A stretch of 64,000 nt of DNA, taken from Emcibacter sp. SYSU 3D8 (GTDB lineage Bacteria; Pseudomonadota; Alphaproteobacteria; SMXS01). A program made the position numbers and the translations under genes. Numbering within the stretch: position 1 is the first letter of the stretch; every line of letters begins with the position of its first letter. The notes under the pieces were generated by a model, which ran no database searches, had not been told where the DNA came from, and was given only the letters and a program-made list of their open reading frames with translations. Positions 1-9,090 of this stretch are shown here, piece by piece. The DNA lies in NCBI RefSeq assembly GCF_039655875.1, contig NZ_JBBYXK010000003.1, forward strand, positions 310,001 through 374,000, written 5' to 3'.

Positions 1-774
1 GTTGACGGCCAGCGCGAGGTTGGACGGCAGGGTCCACGGCGTCGTCGTCCAGGCCAGCAGCCGCGTCGGCACCGTCTCGCCGTCGACCGGCTCCAGCAGG
101 AAGCCCACGGTCAGCGCCGGGTCCTGCCGCTCGCGATAGGAATTGTCCAGCCGGGTCTCGAAATTGGACAGCGGCGTCTGTACCGCCCAGGAATAGGGCA
201 CGACCCTGTGGCCCTCATAGACGAGGCCCTTGTCGTAAAGCTGCTTGAACGCCCAGATCACGCTCTCCATGAACGGCAGGTTCATGGTCTTGTAGTCATT
301 CTGGAAGTCGACCCAGCGGCCCTGGCGGGTGACGTAGTCCTCCCATTCCTGGGTGAACCGCATCACCGAGGTGCGGCAGTGCTCGTTGAATTTTTCGACA
401 CCGAATTTCAGGATTTCCTGACGGCCCGAGATCCCGAGCTCCTTCTCGGAGGTCAGCTCGGCCGGCAGGCCGTGGCAGTCCCAGCCGAACCGGCGCTCGA
501 CCTTGCGGCCTTTCATGGTCTGGTAGCGCGGCACGATGTCCTTGACGAACCCGGTTGCCAGATGGCCGTAGTGCGGCAGGCCGTTGGCGAAGGGCGGGCC
601 GTCATAGAAGACGTATTCGTTGCTGGCGCCGTCCTTGATGGCGGGCCGTTCGTCTACCGAGCGCTCGAAAATGCCCTCGTTCTGCCAGAATGCCAGGATC
701 TCGCGCTCGATGGCGGGAAAGCTGGGATTTGGCTCAACGTCAGGATACGGGCGTTTGGTGTCGTCCTGTCCCAT
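1..774 (-). CDS. ileS: Isoleucyl-tRNA synthetase, N-terminal part (runs off left edge)
   Basis: Charges tRNA-Ile with isoleucine in the cytoplasm. The 258 visible codons begin at an ATG on the minus strand (772-774) and leave the window in frame. The class I signature appears as [14 protein letters not shown], where HYGH is the HIGH box, about 50-65 residues from the start. It is followed by [13 protein letters not shown] and, near the left edge, [11 protein letters not shown] of the CP1 editing domain. The PHYGH context and the WDxHGLP motif are those of the eukaryote-like type 2 enzyme (also found in mycobacteria), not the bacterial type 1 enzyme, which usually reads NGxIHIGHA. Type 2 enzymes are known for low sensitivity to mupirocin; resistance here is inference. 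The KMSKS loop and C-terminus lie outside the window. Confidence 0.96.
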   Translation of the reverse strand, partial: MGQDDTKRPYPDVEPNPSFPAIEREILAFWQNEGIFERSVDERPAIKDGASNEYVFYDGPPFANGLPHYGHLATGFVKDIVPRYQTMKGRKVERRFGWDCHGLPAELTSEKELGISGRQEILKFGVEKFNEHCRTSVMRFTQEWEDYVTRQGRWVDFQNDYKTMNLPFMESVIWAFKQLYDKGLVYEGHRVVPYSWAVQTPLSNFETRLDNSYRERQDPALTVGFLLEPVDGETVPTRLLAWTTTPWTLPSNLALAVN

Positions 775-947
775 GGCGGGTCTGTTTCTCGGTTGGGGTT
801 TAACAACGGATCGCCGATCATCCGGCGGGCACAGGAGATAAAGCGTAGATCGAACCGCGTCCAGAGTAAGTCGCAGGACGCCGCATCGGCCCTCGCACCG
901 TAACGGGCCGGAACAATGTCCCGTATGAGCGGCCGAAACGATCGGCT

Positions 948-3900
948 ATGCTCAATTGTACGACGCGTGTTCAGGCAGCATTTGGGGCAAGATTTCGGCC
1001 GATGGGCTTGGCGGATAGCAAATATGTCGATCCCGGTGCGCTTGAACGGCTGATCTCGGGCGATGCAGGCGACGACTTCGTGCGGCTATTGTTCGAGTAT
1101 GCGCCGTCGGCCATCGCCGTGTTCGACCGCGACATGCGCTATCTGGCCGCCAGCCGGCGCTGGTACGAGGATTACGAACTGGGCGACCAGCAGATCCTCG
1201 GGCAGTGCCACTATGACGTGTTTCCCGACGTGCCCGACCGCTGGCGGGACGAGCATGCGAAGTGCCTGGCGGGCGAGGCGCGGCGGTGCGAGCAGGATCG
1301 GTTCGATCGCTCGGATGGCACGACCGTCTATATCCGCTGGGAACTGGTGCCGATGGGGGACGGGTCGGCCCCGCCGCGGGGCATGGTGATGATGACCGAG
1401 GTGATCACCCGGCGCGTCGAGGCCGAGGCGGCGAAGCAGGCGACGGAAAAGACCCGCGAGATCGCCGAACAGATCGCCCATGTGGGAACCTGGGACTGGG
1501 ATCTGTTGACCGACAAGGTTCATTGCTCGCCGGAAATGTGCCGGCTGCTCGGCATGGGCGACAATGCGATCACCATCGGGATCGACGATCTGATCGCGCC
1601 GGTACATCCGGCCGATGTCGCCGACATGACCGCGCGCATTGCCCGCGTCCGGTCGGGGCTCGATCCGCGCCCGGAATTGACGACCCGCGTGATCCGGCCA
1701 GATGGCACCACGGTGTGGCTGCGCCTTGCCGTTCGCGCCAGTCGCGATAGCGGCGGCAAGCCGGTGCTGGTGCACGGCACGATTCAGGACATCACCGACC
1801 AGCGTATGGCGCAACGCGAACTCGCGATCCGCGACCGGGCATTCGAAACGGCCGCCAGCCCGCTGACCCTGTCGACCCTGGACGCCCGGTATACCTACGG
1901 GAACAAGGCTTTTGTCGCGCTGCTGGGATACAGCTCGTTCGATGATATCGACGGACGGCCGTTCCGCGACTTCATCACCGATCCCGACAAGGTTGCCGGT
2001 TCCATCGAGACCCTGCGCGAAACCGGCCGCTGGGCCGGCGAGTTGCGCATGGTCCGGGCCGACGGCACCGAATTCGACGTGGCGGTGCTGGCCGGCGTGG
2101 TGCTCGACGACGAAGGCGAGCCGTTCCGCGTCATTGTGTCCTATCTCGACATCACCGAACGCAACAAGGCGCTGGCCGTGCTGTCGCGCCGCGAAGGCCA
2201 GCTGCGTCAGGCCCAGAAACTCGCGCGGGTCGGGGCCTGGCGCCTGGACATTGCCGGCGGTATTTACCAGATGCCCGCCGAAACCCGGAATATCCTCGGC
2301 CTGGACGGTGGTTACGCCGCCTATGACCAGGCGCTGGCTGAGCGCCAAATTCATCCCGACGACTTTCCGCAATTCGAGGCTGCCATACAGGAGCTGGAGT
2401 CCGGAGCAATCGACAGCGCCCGAGTGCAGTACCGCTTCCTGACCCCACACGGCGAGACAATCCATCTTCAGGTCATTCTTGAAGCCGAACGGGATGCTTC
2501 GGGAACGTTGACCGGCCTTTCGGGGGTGCTTCAGGATGTCACCGGGTTCAGGCAGCTCGAGCAGGCCCATCGCGAGACCGAACGGGCCATGACGGCGCTG
2601 ATGCGCAACCTGTCGGGCATGGTCTACCGCTGTGAGAACGACGAGCGCTGGACAATGCGCTTTGTCAGCGACGCGTGCCGGCAGGTGCTTGGCTACGAGG
2701 GGCACGAACTGATCGACAATCAGTTGATCTCCTATATGGAGGTTCTCGACCCGCGCGACCGGCAACGGGTATGGGACGGGATCCAGAGCGCCATCAAGAA
2801 CCGACATGCCTTCCAGATGTCCTATCGCATTACCACCAAGCAGGGTGAATTGCGCTGGGTGCTGGAACAGGGCAGCGCCATCCGCGATGAGCATGACAAT
2901 GTGGTCGCGCTCGAAGGCTACGTGGCCGACATCACGGCCGAGCAGCGGGTTGTCGAACAGCTCCAGGAGAGCGAGGCGCGCAACCGGGCGATCATGGAAT
3001 CCGCCTCGGTGGCACTGATCACCGCCAATGATCAGGGCATGATTGAATCCGCCAATCCCGAGGCCGAGCGTTTGTTCGGATACCCGGCGGCCGAAATTGC
3101 GGGCCGCGACCTGGCTGTTCTGATGCCGGCGTTTCACGCAGCGCCGGCCGAGGGTGGCGCACCGCGGGAGGTTACCGGCGTGCGGCGCGGCGGCGAGGAA
3201 TTTCCGGTCGATCTGGCGGTCAGCGACATGCGCCTGGGCGACCGCCGCCTGATCATCGCCAGCGCGCGCGACCTGACCGAGCGAAAGCGGGCAGAGGCGC
3301 GTCTCAACCAGGCACAGAAAATGGAGACCGTGGGCCAGCTCGTCGGCGGTGTCGCTCACGACTTCAACAATCTGCTGATGGCGATGCAGCTGAACCTGGA
3401 ACTGGCGACCATGCTGGTCGACGACCGTCCGGAGGTTGCGGAGTCGATCAATGTGGCGCTGAGCGCGGTCGATCGCGGCGCCGAATTGACCAGGCGCCTG
3501 CTCGCCTTCTCGCGCCAGCAGCCGCTGGAGCCGCGCGTCATCAACGCCAACGAACTGATCGGCAACATGATGAAGCTCCTGCACCGGCTGCTGCAGGAAA
3601 ACATCGACACCCAAACGCATCTCGATCCTGCGATCTGGCCGATGGAGGTGGATCCGGGCCAACTCGAGGCGGCGCTGCTCAACCTGATCGTCAATGCGCG
3701 CGACGCCATGCCCGACGGCGGCAGCTTGCGTATCGAGACTGCCAACGTGGTGCTTGAGCCGGCCGATGCCGAACATCCCGACGATGTCGCGCAGGGCGAG
3801 CATGTCCGGATTACCGTCAGCGACACCGGTACCGGCATGCCGCCTGATGTTCAGGAGCGTGCCTTCGACCCGTTTTTCACCACCAAGGATGTGGGCAAGG

Positions 3901-4442
3901 GCAGCGGCCTGGGCTTGTCCATGGTCTATGGTTTCGTCAAGCAGTCGGGCGGTCATATCGCCATCGATAGCAGCGTGGGCGTGGGGACACGCATCGTGCT
4001 GCATTTCCGCCGCGCCCATGCAGCGCCAGTGTCGTCGATGGCGCGCAAGCCTGAGCAGGAGACCATTCGTCCCGGCCACGAAACCATCCTGCTGGTCGAG
4101 GATGACGCTGATGTGCGCCAGACCATCGACCGGCTGCTGAAATCGCTGGGCTACCAGGTGACCGCCGCGGCGGACGGTCCGGCTGCGGTGGAACTGATCG
4201 TGGGCGGCCTGCGGCCGGATCTGCTGCTCGCCGATGTGGTGCTGCCCAAGGGCATGGGTGGCATGGACGTCGCCGAGGCTGTGGCCGCGCGCGTGCCGAC
4301 CTGCCGCATCCTGTTCATGTCCGGCTACACCGAGGATGCGGTAACCCATCATGGCCGGCTGGATGAGGGCGTGGTGCTGCTGTCCAAGCCGTTCCCGCGC
4401 GACTTGCTTGCCAGCAAGGTCCGAGAGTTGCTGGATGACTAG
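948..4442 (+). CDS. Multi-PAS hybrid sensor histidine kinase with receiver domain
   Basis: A 1,164-residue cytoplasmic hybrid kinase without a transmembrane segment. About six PAS/PAC-like sensor blocks fill residues ~45-790. They are followed by the phosphoacceptor helix (GGVAHDFNN, His at ~804), a HATPase domain with a NARDAMP N-box and the DTGTGMP and GKGSGLGLS motifs (~900-1020), and a C-terminal receiver domain (LLVEDDADVR; phosphoacceptor Asp in LLADVVLP at ~1096). The HDFNN-type H-box places it with bacterial PAS hybrid kinases that pass phosphate to their own receiver. No response regulator or DNA-binding domain lies next to it, so it is an orphan kinase. An in-frame ATG at 1002 (MGLADSKYV) is a plausible alternative start, as the first 18 residues look non-conserved. 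Signal and output are unknown. Confidence 0.93.
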   Translation: MLNCTTRVQAAFGARFRPMGLADSKYVDPGALERLISGDAGDDFVRLLFEYAPSAIAVFDRDMRYLAASRRWYEDYELGDQQILGQCHYDVFPDVPDRWRDEHAKCLAGEARRCEQDRFDRSDGTTVYIRWELVPMGDGSAPPRGMVMMTEVITRRVEAEAAKQATEKTREIAEQIAHVGTWDWDLLTDKVHCSPEMCRLLGMGDNAITIGIDDLIAPVHPADVADMTARIARVRSGLDPRPELTTRVIRPDGTTVWLRLAVRASRDSGGKPVLVHGTIQDITDQRMAQRELAIRDRAFETAASPLTLSTLDARYTYGNKAFVALLGYSSFDDIDGRPFRDFITDPDKVAGSIETLRETGRWAGELRMVRADGTEFDVAVLAGVVLDDEGEPFRVIVSYLDITERNKALAVLSRREGQLRQAQKLARVGAWRLDIAGGIYQMPAETRNILGLDGGYAAYDQALAERQIHPDDFPQFEAAIQELESGAIDSARVQYRFLTPHGETIHLQVILEAERDASGTLTGLSGVLQDVTGFRQLEQAHRETERAMTALMRNLSGMVYRCENDERWTMRFVSDACRQVLGYEGHELIDNQLISYMEVLDPRDRQRVWDGIQSAIKNRHAFQMSYRITTKQGELRWVLEQGSAIRDEHDNVVALEGYVADITAEQRVVEQLQESEARNRAIMESASVALITANDQGMIESANPEAERLFGYPAAEIAGRDLAVLMPAFHAAPAEGGAPREVTGVRRGGEEFPVDLAVSDMRLGDRRLIIASARDLTERKRAEARLNQAQKMETVGQLVGGVAHDFNNLLMAMQLNLELATMLVDDRPEVAESINVALSAVDRGAELTRRLLAFSRQQPLEPRVINANELIGNMMKLLHRLLQENIDTQTHLDPAIWPMEVDPGQLEAALLNLIVNARDAMPDGGSLRIETANVVLEPADAEHPDDVAQGEHVRITVSDTGTGMPPDVQERAFDPFFTTKDVGKGSGLGLSMVYGFVKQSGGHIAIDSSVGVGTRIVLHFRRAHAAPVSSMARKPEQETIRPGHETILLVEDDADVRQTIDRLLKSLGYQVTAAADGPAAVELIVGGLRPDLLLADVVLPKGMGGMDVAEAVAARVPTCRILFMSGYTEDAVTHHGRLDEGVVLLSKPFPRDLLASKVRELLDD

Positions 4443-4915
4443 TGTTCCCGGCGCCTCGCGCCCGCTCGACCGGGCAGTGTGTGACCAGCCTGCCGCCGTG
4501 GCCCACGGGCAAAAAATGAGCACCACCGGCGGGGACCAGTGGTGCTCAGTTCCCTCAGGGAGGAGGGTAAGGGACACTTGGCGGATGCCGTGCCTTGTGT
4601 CCCCCTCCGATGCGGCACGCGGCCGCATCCGGAAGTTCGTCCGTCGCTCGGGGAAACCCGCGACCTGAACGTTGCGCACGCCTGCTCCCACACACTTATG
4701 TTACCGGTTGGCAACGCTTTCGGTGTATAGCTATGGCTACGCTGGTTTTTAGGTTGTGCAGGCAGTCTCCCCGGAACCGTCTTTGGCGGTCTGTAACTGT
4801 GTGACAATCGTTACCCAAGTTTCTACGACCGTCAAGATCAATCAAATCCGACTGTTATGTCAAAAAGCGGCTGGCGTTGTATAACGGGTGTGCAGAGGCG
4901 GAGGTGCAGACAACG
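4443..4915. other. Intergenic region with two inverted repeats
   Basis: About 470 bases without a convincing gene between the sensor kinase and the TetR gene. The first half holds two inverted repeats: GGGACAC (4571-4577) with GTGTCCC (4597-4603), flanked by GGAGG and CCTCC, and a perfect 8-bp stem GATGCGGC/GCCGCATC (4609-4629, 5-base loop). Neither is followed by a T-run, so they are not clear rho-independent terminators. The second half (from ~4690) is lower in GC and probably carries the promoter of the TetR gene. Confidence 0.5.
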
Positions 4916-5629
4916 ATGGATGGCGAAATGACGGAACTGGTCAAGGGCAGGGCACGTGGGCAGACAGGCCGGGAAACCTGGCAGTCGCGCAAGAGCGCGG
5001 AAACCCGCACGGAAATCCTCGACGCCGTCATCCGGTCCTATATCGATGTCGGCTATGGCCGCACCACGCTGCAGCAGATCGCCGACCGTACCGGCCTGTC
5101 GCGCGGCGCCATCATCTATCATTTTCCCTCCATGGTGGACGTCACCAAGGCGGCGATCTCCTACCTGCAACAGAAGCGGCTGGTCATCTACCGCGACACC
5201 CTGGAGCGGATCGAGGGTGAGGAGGACTTTGTCGGCCACGCGCTCGAGACCCTTTGGCAGCAGATTTCCGACCCGCTGTTCATGGCCTACAACGAACTCA
5301 CCGTTGCCGCCCGCACCGACCCGGAGCTGGAAAGCATCATGCGTCCGGCACAGGAGGAATATGAACGGGAATGGGATCGGATCGGCCGAGATCATTCCCA
5401 CGCCCAATCCGATCAGGACGACCGCTTCGGCCTGACCGCCGATCTCGTGCAATATGCCATGATCGGCATGGCCGTCAGCTTCATGTGGACCGACGCAGAC
5501 TACCGCAAGCGCCGGCTGCTCGAGGACCTGAAGGACCACGTCCGCGCCCTGCTGCGCGATGGCATTCCGGGCCCCGTCATGGACGCCATCGCCGCTTACG
5601 GCGTAAAGCGCGGCATTCCCGGCGAATAG
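4916..5629 (+). CDS. TetR/AcrR family transcriptional regulator
   Basis: A dimeric DNA-binding repressor-type protein of 237 residues. The helix-turn-helix lies near the N-terminus (ILDAVIRSYIDVGYGRTTL, then IADRTGLSRGAIIYHFPS), which is the classical TetR pattern. The ligand-binding half (residues ~85-230) is helical and not assignable to a ligand. The ATG at 4916 was chosen over a TTG at 4877; an ATG at 4928 is also possible. It precedes a SnoaL-like gene and a TonB-dependent receptor on the same strand and may control them, which is inference. Lipid- or steroid-responsive TetR proteins often keep such company in catabolic alphaproteobacteria. Confidence 0.92.
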   Translation: MDGEMTELVKGRARGQTGRETWQSRKSAETRTEILDAVIRSYIDVGYGRTTLQQIADRTGLSRGAIIYHFPSMVDVTKAAISYLQQKRLVIYRDTLERIEGEEDFVGHALETLWQQISDPLFMAYNELTVAARTDPELESIMRPAQEEYEREWDRIGRDHSHAQSDQDDRFGLTADLVQYAMIGMAVSFMWTDADYRKRRLLEDLKDHVRALLRDGIPGPVMDAIAAYGVKRGIPGE

Positions 5630-5684
5630 GTTTTCGGCCGCCCGGATTGTGCTAGGGTTCCCCGGAAACTGGGGGAGACCGGAC

Positions 5685-6158
5685 ATGAGTGAATCGCTTG
5701 AAGCACGAATCCAGCGGCTCGAGGACATCGAGGCGATCAAGCAACTGAAGGCCCGCTACTGCCAGGCCTGCGATGACGACCACAACCCCGACAGGGTGGC
5801 CGCGTGCTTCATCGAAGACGGGTTGTGGAAAGGCAAGAACATCAATGTTCACGCCAAGGGTCATGCGGCGATCAAGGACTATATTGGCGGAGTCCGCAAC
5901 AGCGGCCGCATCCGCAACTGCGCCCACATGGTGTTCAACCCGATCATCACCCCGGTCGGCGACCGCGCCACCGGCCACTGGCGCTTTGTCATGCAATTCA
6001 CCGGCAAGGTGCCGGACGGTTCGCTGCAGTATCACCGCATCATCGGCTTCTACGAGGAAGAATATGTGCGGGTAGATGGCCAGTGGCTGTTCGAGGCGCT
6101 GCACGTCACCGTCGAGGAATCCGGGCCCTATAGCGTCGAGCCCAGCCGCCTGGCATAG
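5685..6158 (+). CDS. SnoaL-like / NTF2-fold protein
   Basis: A 157-residue cytoplasmic protein of the NTF2/SnoaL superfamily. The opening helix (IQRLEDIEAIKQLKARY) followed by CDDDHNPDRVAACFIEDGLW is the hallmark of SnoaL_4-type polyketide-cyclase-like or ring-hydroxylating-beta-like folds, and the alternating strands to WLFEALHVTVEE fit. An ATG at 5685 preceded by GGGGGAG is the obvious start. Members of this group include dehydratases, isomerases and small binding proteins in aromatic and terpenoid pathways, so no reaction can be assigned. It sits 56 bases behind the TetR gene and is probably co-transcribed. A distant relative is encoded at 9606-10115. Confidence 0.88.
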   Translation: MSESLEARIQRLEDIEAIKQLKARYCQACDDDHNPDRVAACFIEDGLWKGKNINVHAKGHAAIKDYIGGVRNSGRIRNCAHMVFNPIITPVGDRATGHWRFVMQFTGKVPDGSLQYHRIIGFYEEEYVRVDGQWLFEALHVTVEESGPYSVEPSRLA

Positions 6159-6243
6159 GCGGGCTTTCCACAATCTGATTTTGCCTGCGTGTCTGGTGGG
6201 GGCCGGACGGCGCGGCTTTGCCTGTGCCATTTATGACACACTC

Positions 6244-6260
6244 TCCAATATTCTTAATAT
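6244..6260. promoter_or_regulatory. Palindrome, candidate operator upstream of TonB-dependent receptor
   Basis: CAATATT-CTT-AATATTG is a perfect 7-bp inverted repeat with a 3-base centre in the 300-base gap (6159-6458) before the receptor gene. A second short dyad, CGCCC/GGGCG, lies at 6307-6323. The AT-rich palindrome in GC-rich DNA suggests a regulator binding site, possibly for the nearby TetR protein. The rest of the gap holds no convincing gene. Confidence 0.4.
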
Positions 6261-6458
6261 TGAACAGCGATCCACTTTTAATCTCGCTTGCCTGTAATTT
6301 GATACGCGCCCTAGAATTGGGCGGTAGAAGATCGCAAGGGGAAGTTTCGAACTTCGCATATGACCGGCCGGGCGGCGCCATGGCGTTTCCGGGGACGGCG
6401 GTGCTTTGCCCAAGCGAGGGAGGCAATCGCGCACAAAGCGCTTATGGGGAGGCAAGTC

Positions 6459-8909
6459 ATGACAATCAAGGGATTACGCCTGACAACCGGGCAATGGGCG
6501 GCCATGGGAGTGGCGGCGCTGTGGATGTGGCATCCGGCAGGCGCCGCGGCGCAGGACGCACCGCCGCGTCCGGCGGCCGAGGCCGTCCGGCCGCATTTCG
6601 ACACGGTCGTGGTGTCGGCCCGAAAACGCGAGGAAACCGTGCAGGACGTGCCGGTGGCGATCACCGCCGTCAGCAAGGCCGAGCTCGAACGCTATGCCAT
6701 CGCCGACCTCAACCAGGTGTCGACGATCACGCCCAACCTGACCATCAGTCCCAGCTCCAGCGGCGCGGGTGCGCTACTGTATATCCGCGGCATCGGCACG
6801 TCGTCCGTCGACGCCGGCTTTGACCAGTCGGTCGGCCTGGTCATCGACGATGTGTTCTACAATCGCGGCCAGTGGATCGCCCAGGGCTTCATGGACATGC
6901 AGCAGGTCGAGGTGCTGAAAGGCCCGCAGACCCTGTATTTCGGCAAGAATACGCCGGCCGGCCTTGTCAGCATCAGGACCGCCGATCCGACGGGCGAGTT
7001 CGAAGGCTATGTCCGCGCTGGCTACGAGGTCGAGGCGCGGGAGAAAATGGGCGAGTTCGCCTTCTCGGTGCCCGTCTCCGACACATTCGGCCTGCGCGTC
7101 GCGTTTCGCGCCACCGATTCCAGCGGCTGGATGCGCAACATCGCTCAGCCGCACACCGGCATCGACCCGCTCGGCTTCACTCTACCCGGCGCCAGCGATT
7201 ACCGGGTGAACGGCAAGGAGGAATATCTCGGCCGCGTCACCGCCAAGTGGACGCCCAACGACGACCTGACCATGACCCTGAAGGTCCAGGGCGCATCCAT
7301 GGACAATGACGGCTATTCGGGCGTGGTGCAGAAGTTCGGTTGCCAGGGCCCGAACAACACCCCCCAGCCGATCTTCGGCGTGCCCGACCTCGACGGCGAG
7401 TGCAACGTGGACTTCCGCCAGTCGCGGGGTATGGCGCCGCCCGAACTCGGCGCCAACTTCCCCGAGATGAAGGACGGCTCTACCTATGGCGATTACAAGA
7501 GCCTCGCGATCTCGTTCAAGGCCGAATACGACCTCGAGGACATCAACGTCACCTCGGTGACCGGCTACCATTCCCTGCGCAGCAAGCTGTTCGACAATTA
7601 CGACTTCTCGAACGCGTCGCAGGTGTTCGCCCACGAAGACACCAAGTTCAACGCGTTCAGCCAGGAAATCCGCGCGCTGTCCAGCTTCGACTTTCCGCTC
7701 AACTTCATGGTCGGCGCCTACTACCAGGACACCAACCTGACGTTCCGCAACACGTCGCGCGTTGCCGCCCTGCCGGCCGACGCGGCTACCGGCCGATATT
7801 TCAGCTGGGACCGCACCTCCATGCAGGACGGCCGCACCTGGTCGTTGTTCGGCGAGGCGATCTGGAACATCGTCGACACGCTCGAGCTGTCAGGCGGCCT
7901 GCGCTACACCAAGGAACGCAAGGTCTCGCACCTGCAGAACACCTATGTGCACGCGCTGCTGAACGGCGTGTTCTCCAGCGATCCGTTCGACAGCACCATC
8001 AGCAACGACAATCTGTCGCCCCAGGTCACCCTGAGCTGGCATGCGACAGACGAGCTGATGCTCTACGGCGCCTACAAGCAGGGCTTCAAGTCGGGCGGCT
8101 TCTCGCACAGCACGGCGCCCCGCAGGAGCACGCTGCCGATGGTGGACCAGATCGCGCTGCTCGAATTCGGTCCCGAGAAGGTGAAGGGGTTCGAACTGGG
8201 CGCCAAGGCATCGCTGCTGGGCGATACGCTGCGCGCCAACCTGGTGTTCTACCGCTACCAGTACAGCGACCTGCAGGTGAACATCTTCGACAGCTCCATC
8301 GCGGCGTTCCATGTGGCCAATGCGGCGGCGGCTCGCACCACCGGCGTCGAGTTCGACGTGGACTTCGCGGCCACCGACGAGCTGACGCTGCGCGGCTCGG
8401 TCGCCTATAACGACGCCAAGTACACCGACTATGTCGGCGGTTGCTGGGCGGGCCAGACGCCGGCCCAGGGCTGTAACCTTCAGCCGAATGGCGCGGGCGT
8501 GTTTCAGACCCAGAACCTGTCGGGTACCCGGCTGCAGCTTGCACCCGAATGGGCGCTGACCGCCGGTTTCAGCTACAGCCTGCCGATCTCCAACGGGCTC
8601 GCGCTCGACTGGAACGTGGATGGCCGCTATTCCAGCGCCTACCCGCTCTATCCGCAGCAGCGTCCGGATGCGGTCCAGGGCGGCTTTTTCACCATCGATG
8701 CGGGCCTGACCCTGCACAGCGACGATGACCGCTGGGCCGTCTCCTTCATCGGTCGCAACCTGACCAACGAGGTGGTGCTGCTCAGCGCTGTGGATTCGCC
8801 GCTGACCGGTTCCGGGACCGGTACGCCGAACGGCAAATGGGCCGATCTCGCGGGCACCACCCAGCGCGGTCGCACCCTGATGTTCCAGGTGACTTACCGC
8901 TTCCAATAG
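6459..8909 (+). CDS. TonB-dependent outer-membrane receptor
   Basis: A TonB/ExbBD-energised importer of 816 residues in the outer membrane. It has a signal peptide (residues ~1-31, ending near AGAAAQ), a TonB-box-like DTVVVSARKREE (from ~48), a plug domain (VPVAITAVSKAELE; LLYIRGIGTSS; VEVLKGPQTLYFGKN; TADPTGEFEG) and a 22-strand-type barrel of aromatic-rich strands ending in VTYRFQ. The family covers siderophores, but FGKNTPAG plus the VQDVPVAITAV start is typical of the large group of catabolism-associated receptors in alphaproteobacteria. The ATG at 6459, behind GGGGAGG, was chosen because a signal peptide follows at once; an upstream in-frame ATG at 6360 would add 33 unlikely residues. 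Substrate unknown, perhaps the hydrophobic compound handled by the neighbouring oxygenases. Confidence 0.95.
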   Translation: MTIKGLRLTTGQWAAMGVAALWMWHPAGAAAQDAPPRPAAEAVRPHFDTVVVSARKREETVQDVPVAITAVSKAELERYAIADLNQVSTITPNLTISPSSSGAGALLYIRGIGTSSVDAGFDQSVGLVIDDVFYNRGQWIAQGFMDMQQVEVLKGPQTLYFGKNTPAGLVSIRTADPTGEFEGYVRAGYEVEAREKMGEFAFSVPVSDTFGLRVAFRATDSSGWMRNIAQPHTGIDPLGFTLPGASDYRVNGKEEYLGRVTAKWTPNDDLTMTLKVQGASMDNDGYSGVVQKFGCQGPNNTPQPIFGVPDLDGECNVDFRQSRGMAPPELGANFPEMKDGSTYGDYKSLAISFKAEYDLEDINVTSVTGYHSLRSKLFDNYDFSNASQVFAHEDTKFNAFSQEIRALSSFDFPLNFMVGAYYQDTNLTFRNTSRVAALPADAATGRYFSWDRTSMQDGRTWSLFGEAIWNIVDTLELSGGLRYTKERKVSHLQNTYVHALLNGVFSSDPFDSTISNDNLSPQVTLSWHATDELMLYGAYKQGFKSGGFSHSTAPRRSTLPMVDQIALLEFGPEKVKGFELGAKASLLGDTLRANLVFYRYQYSDLQVNIFDSSIAAFHVANAAAARTTGVEFDVDFAATDELTLRGSVAYNDAKYTDYVGGCWAGQTPAQGCNLQPNGAGVFQTQNLSGTRLQLAPEWALTAGFSYSLPISNGLALDWNVDGRYSSAYPLYPQQRPDAVQGGFFTIDAGLTLHSDDDRWAVSFIGRNLTNEVVLLSAVDSPLTGSGTGTPNGKWADLAGTTQRGRTLMFQVTYRFQ

Positions 8910-8971
8910 GACGACAAACCGGGCGCCCGCGAAGGCGTCCGGCTCTTGGGGATGCCACTCCCCGGACTTCA

Positions 8972-9018
8972 GGCTCCGCCCCGCCGTGCTTCCCTGCGGC
9001 AGGGCGGAGCCATTCTTT
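8972..9018 (+). terminator. Rho-independent terminator-like hairpin after the receptor gene
   Basis: GGCTCCGCCC (8972-8981) pairs perfectly with GGGCGGAGCC (9002-9011) and is followed by ATTCTTT. It lies 60 bases behind the stop of the TonB-dependent receptor, as expected for its terminator. The 20-base loop is rather long. Confidence 0.65.
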
Positions 9019-9049
9019 ATCGGAGATCGGGCTTTATCGGAGATCGGGC
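9016..9049. repeat. 17-bp direct tandem duplication
   Basis: TTTATCGGAGATCGGGC occurs twice in immediate succession (9016-9032 and 9033-9049), directly behind the terminator hairpin. It looks like a simple replication-slippage duplication in non-coding DNA. Confidence 0.9.
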
Positions 9050-9090
9050 TTGGGTCCGGACGCGCCGGGGCCTGCCGGGCAGAGCAGGGA

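Noticed and set aside
1086-4691. 1,201-codon open frame on the minus strand
   Set aside because: It is antisense to the PAS hybrid kinase, with His/Arg/Gln-rich, non-domain-like sequence typical of a shadow frame in GC-rich DNA.
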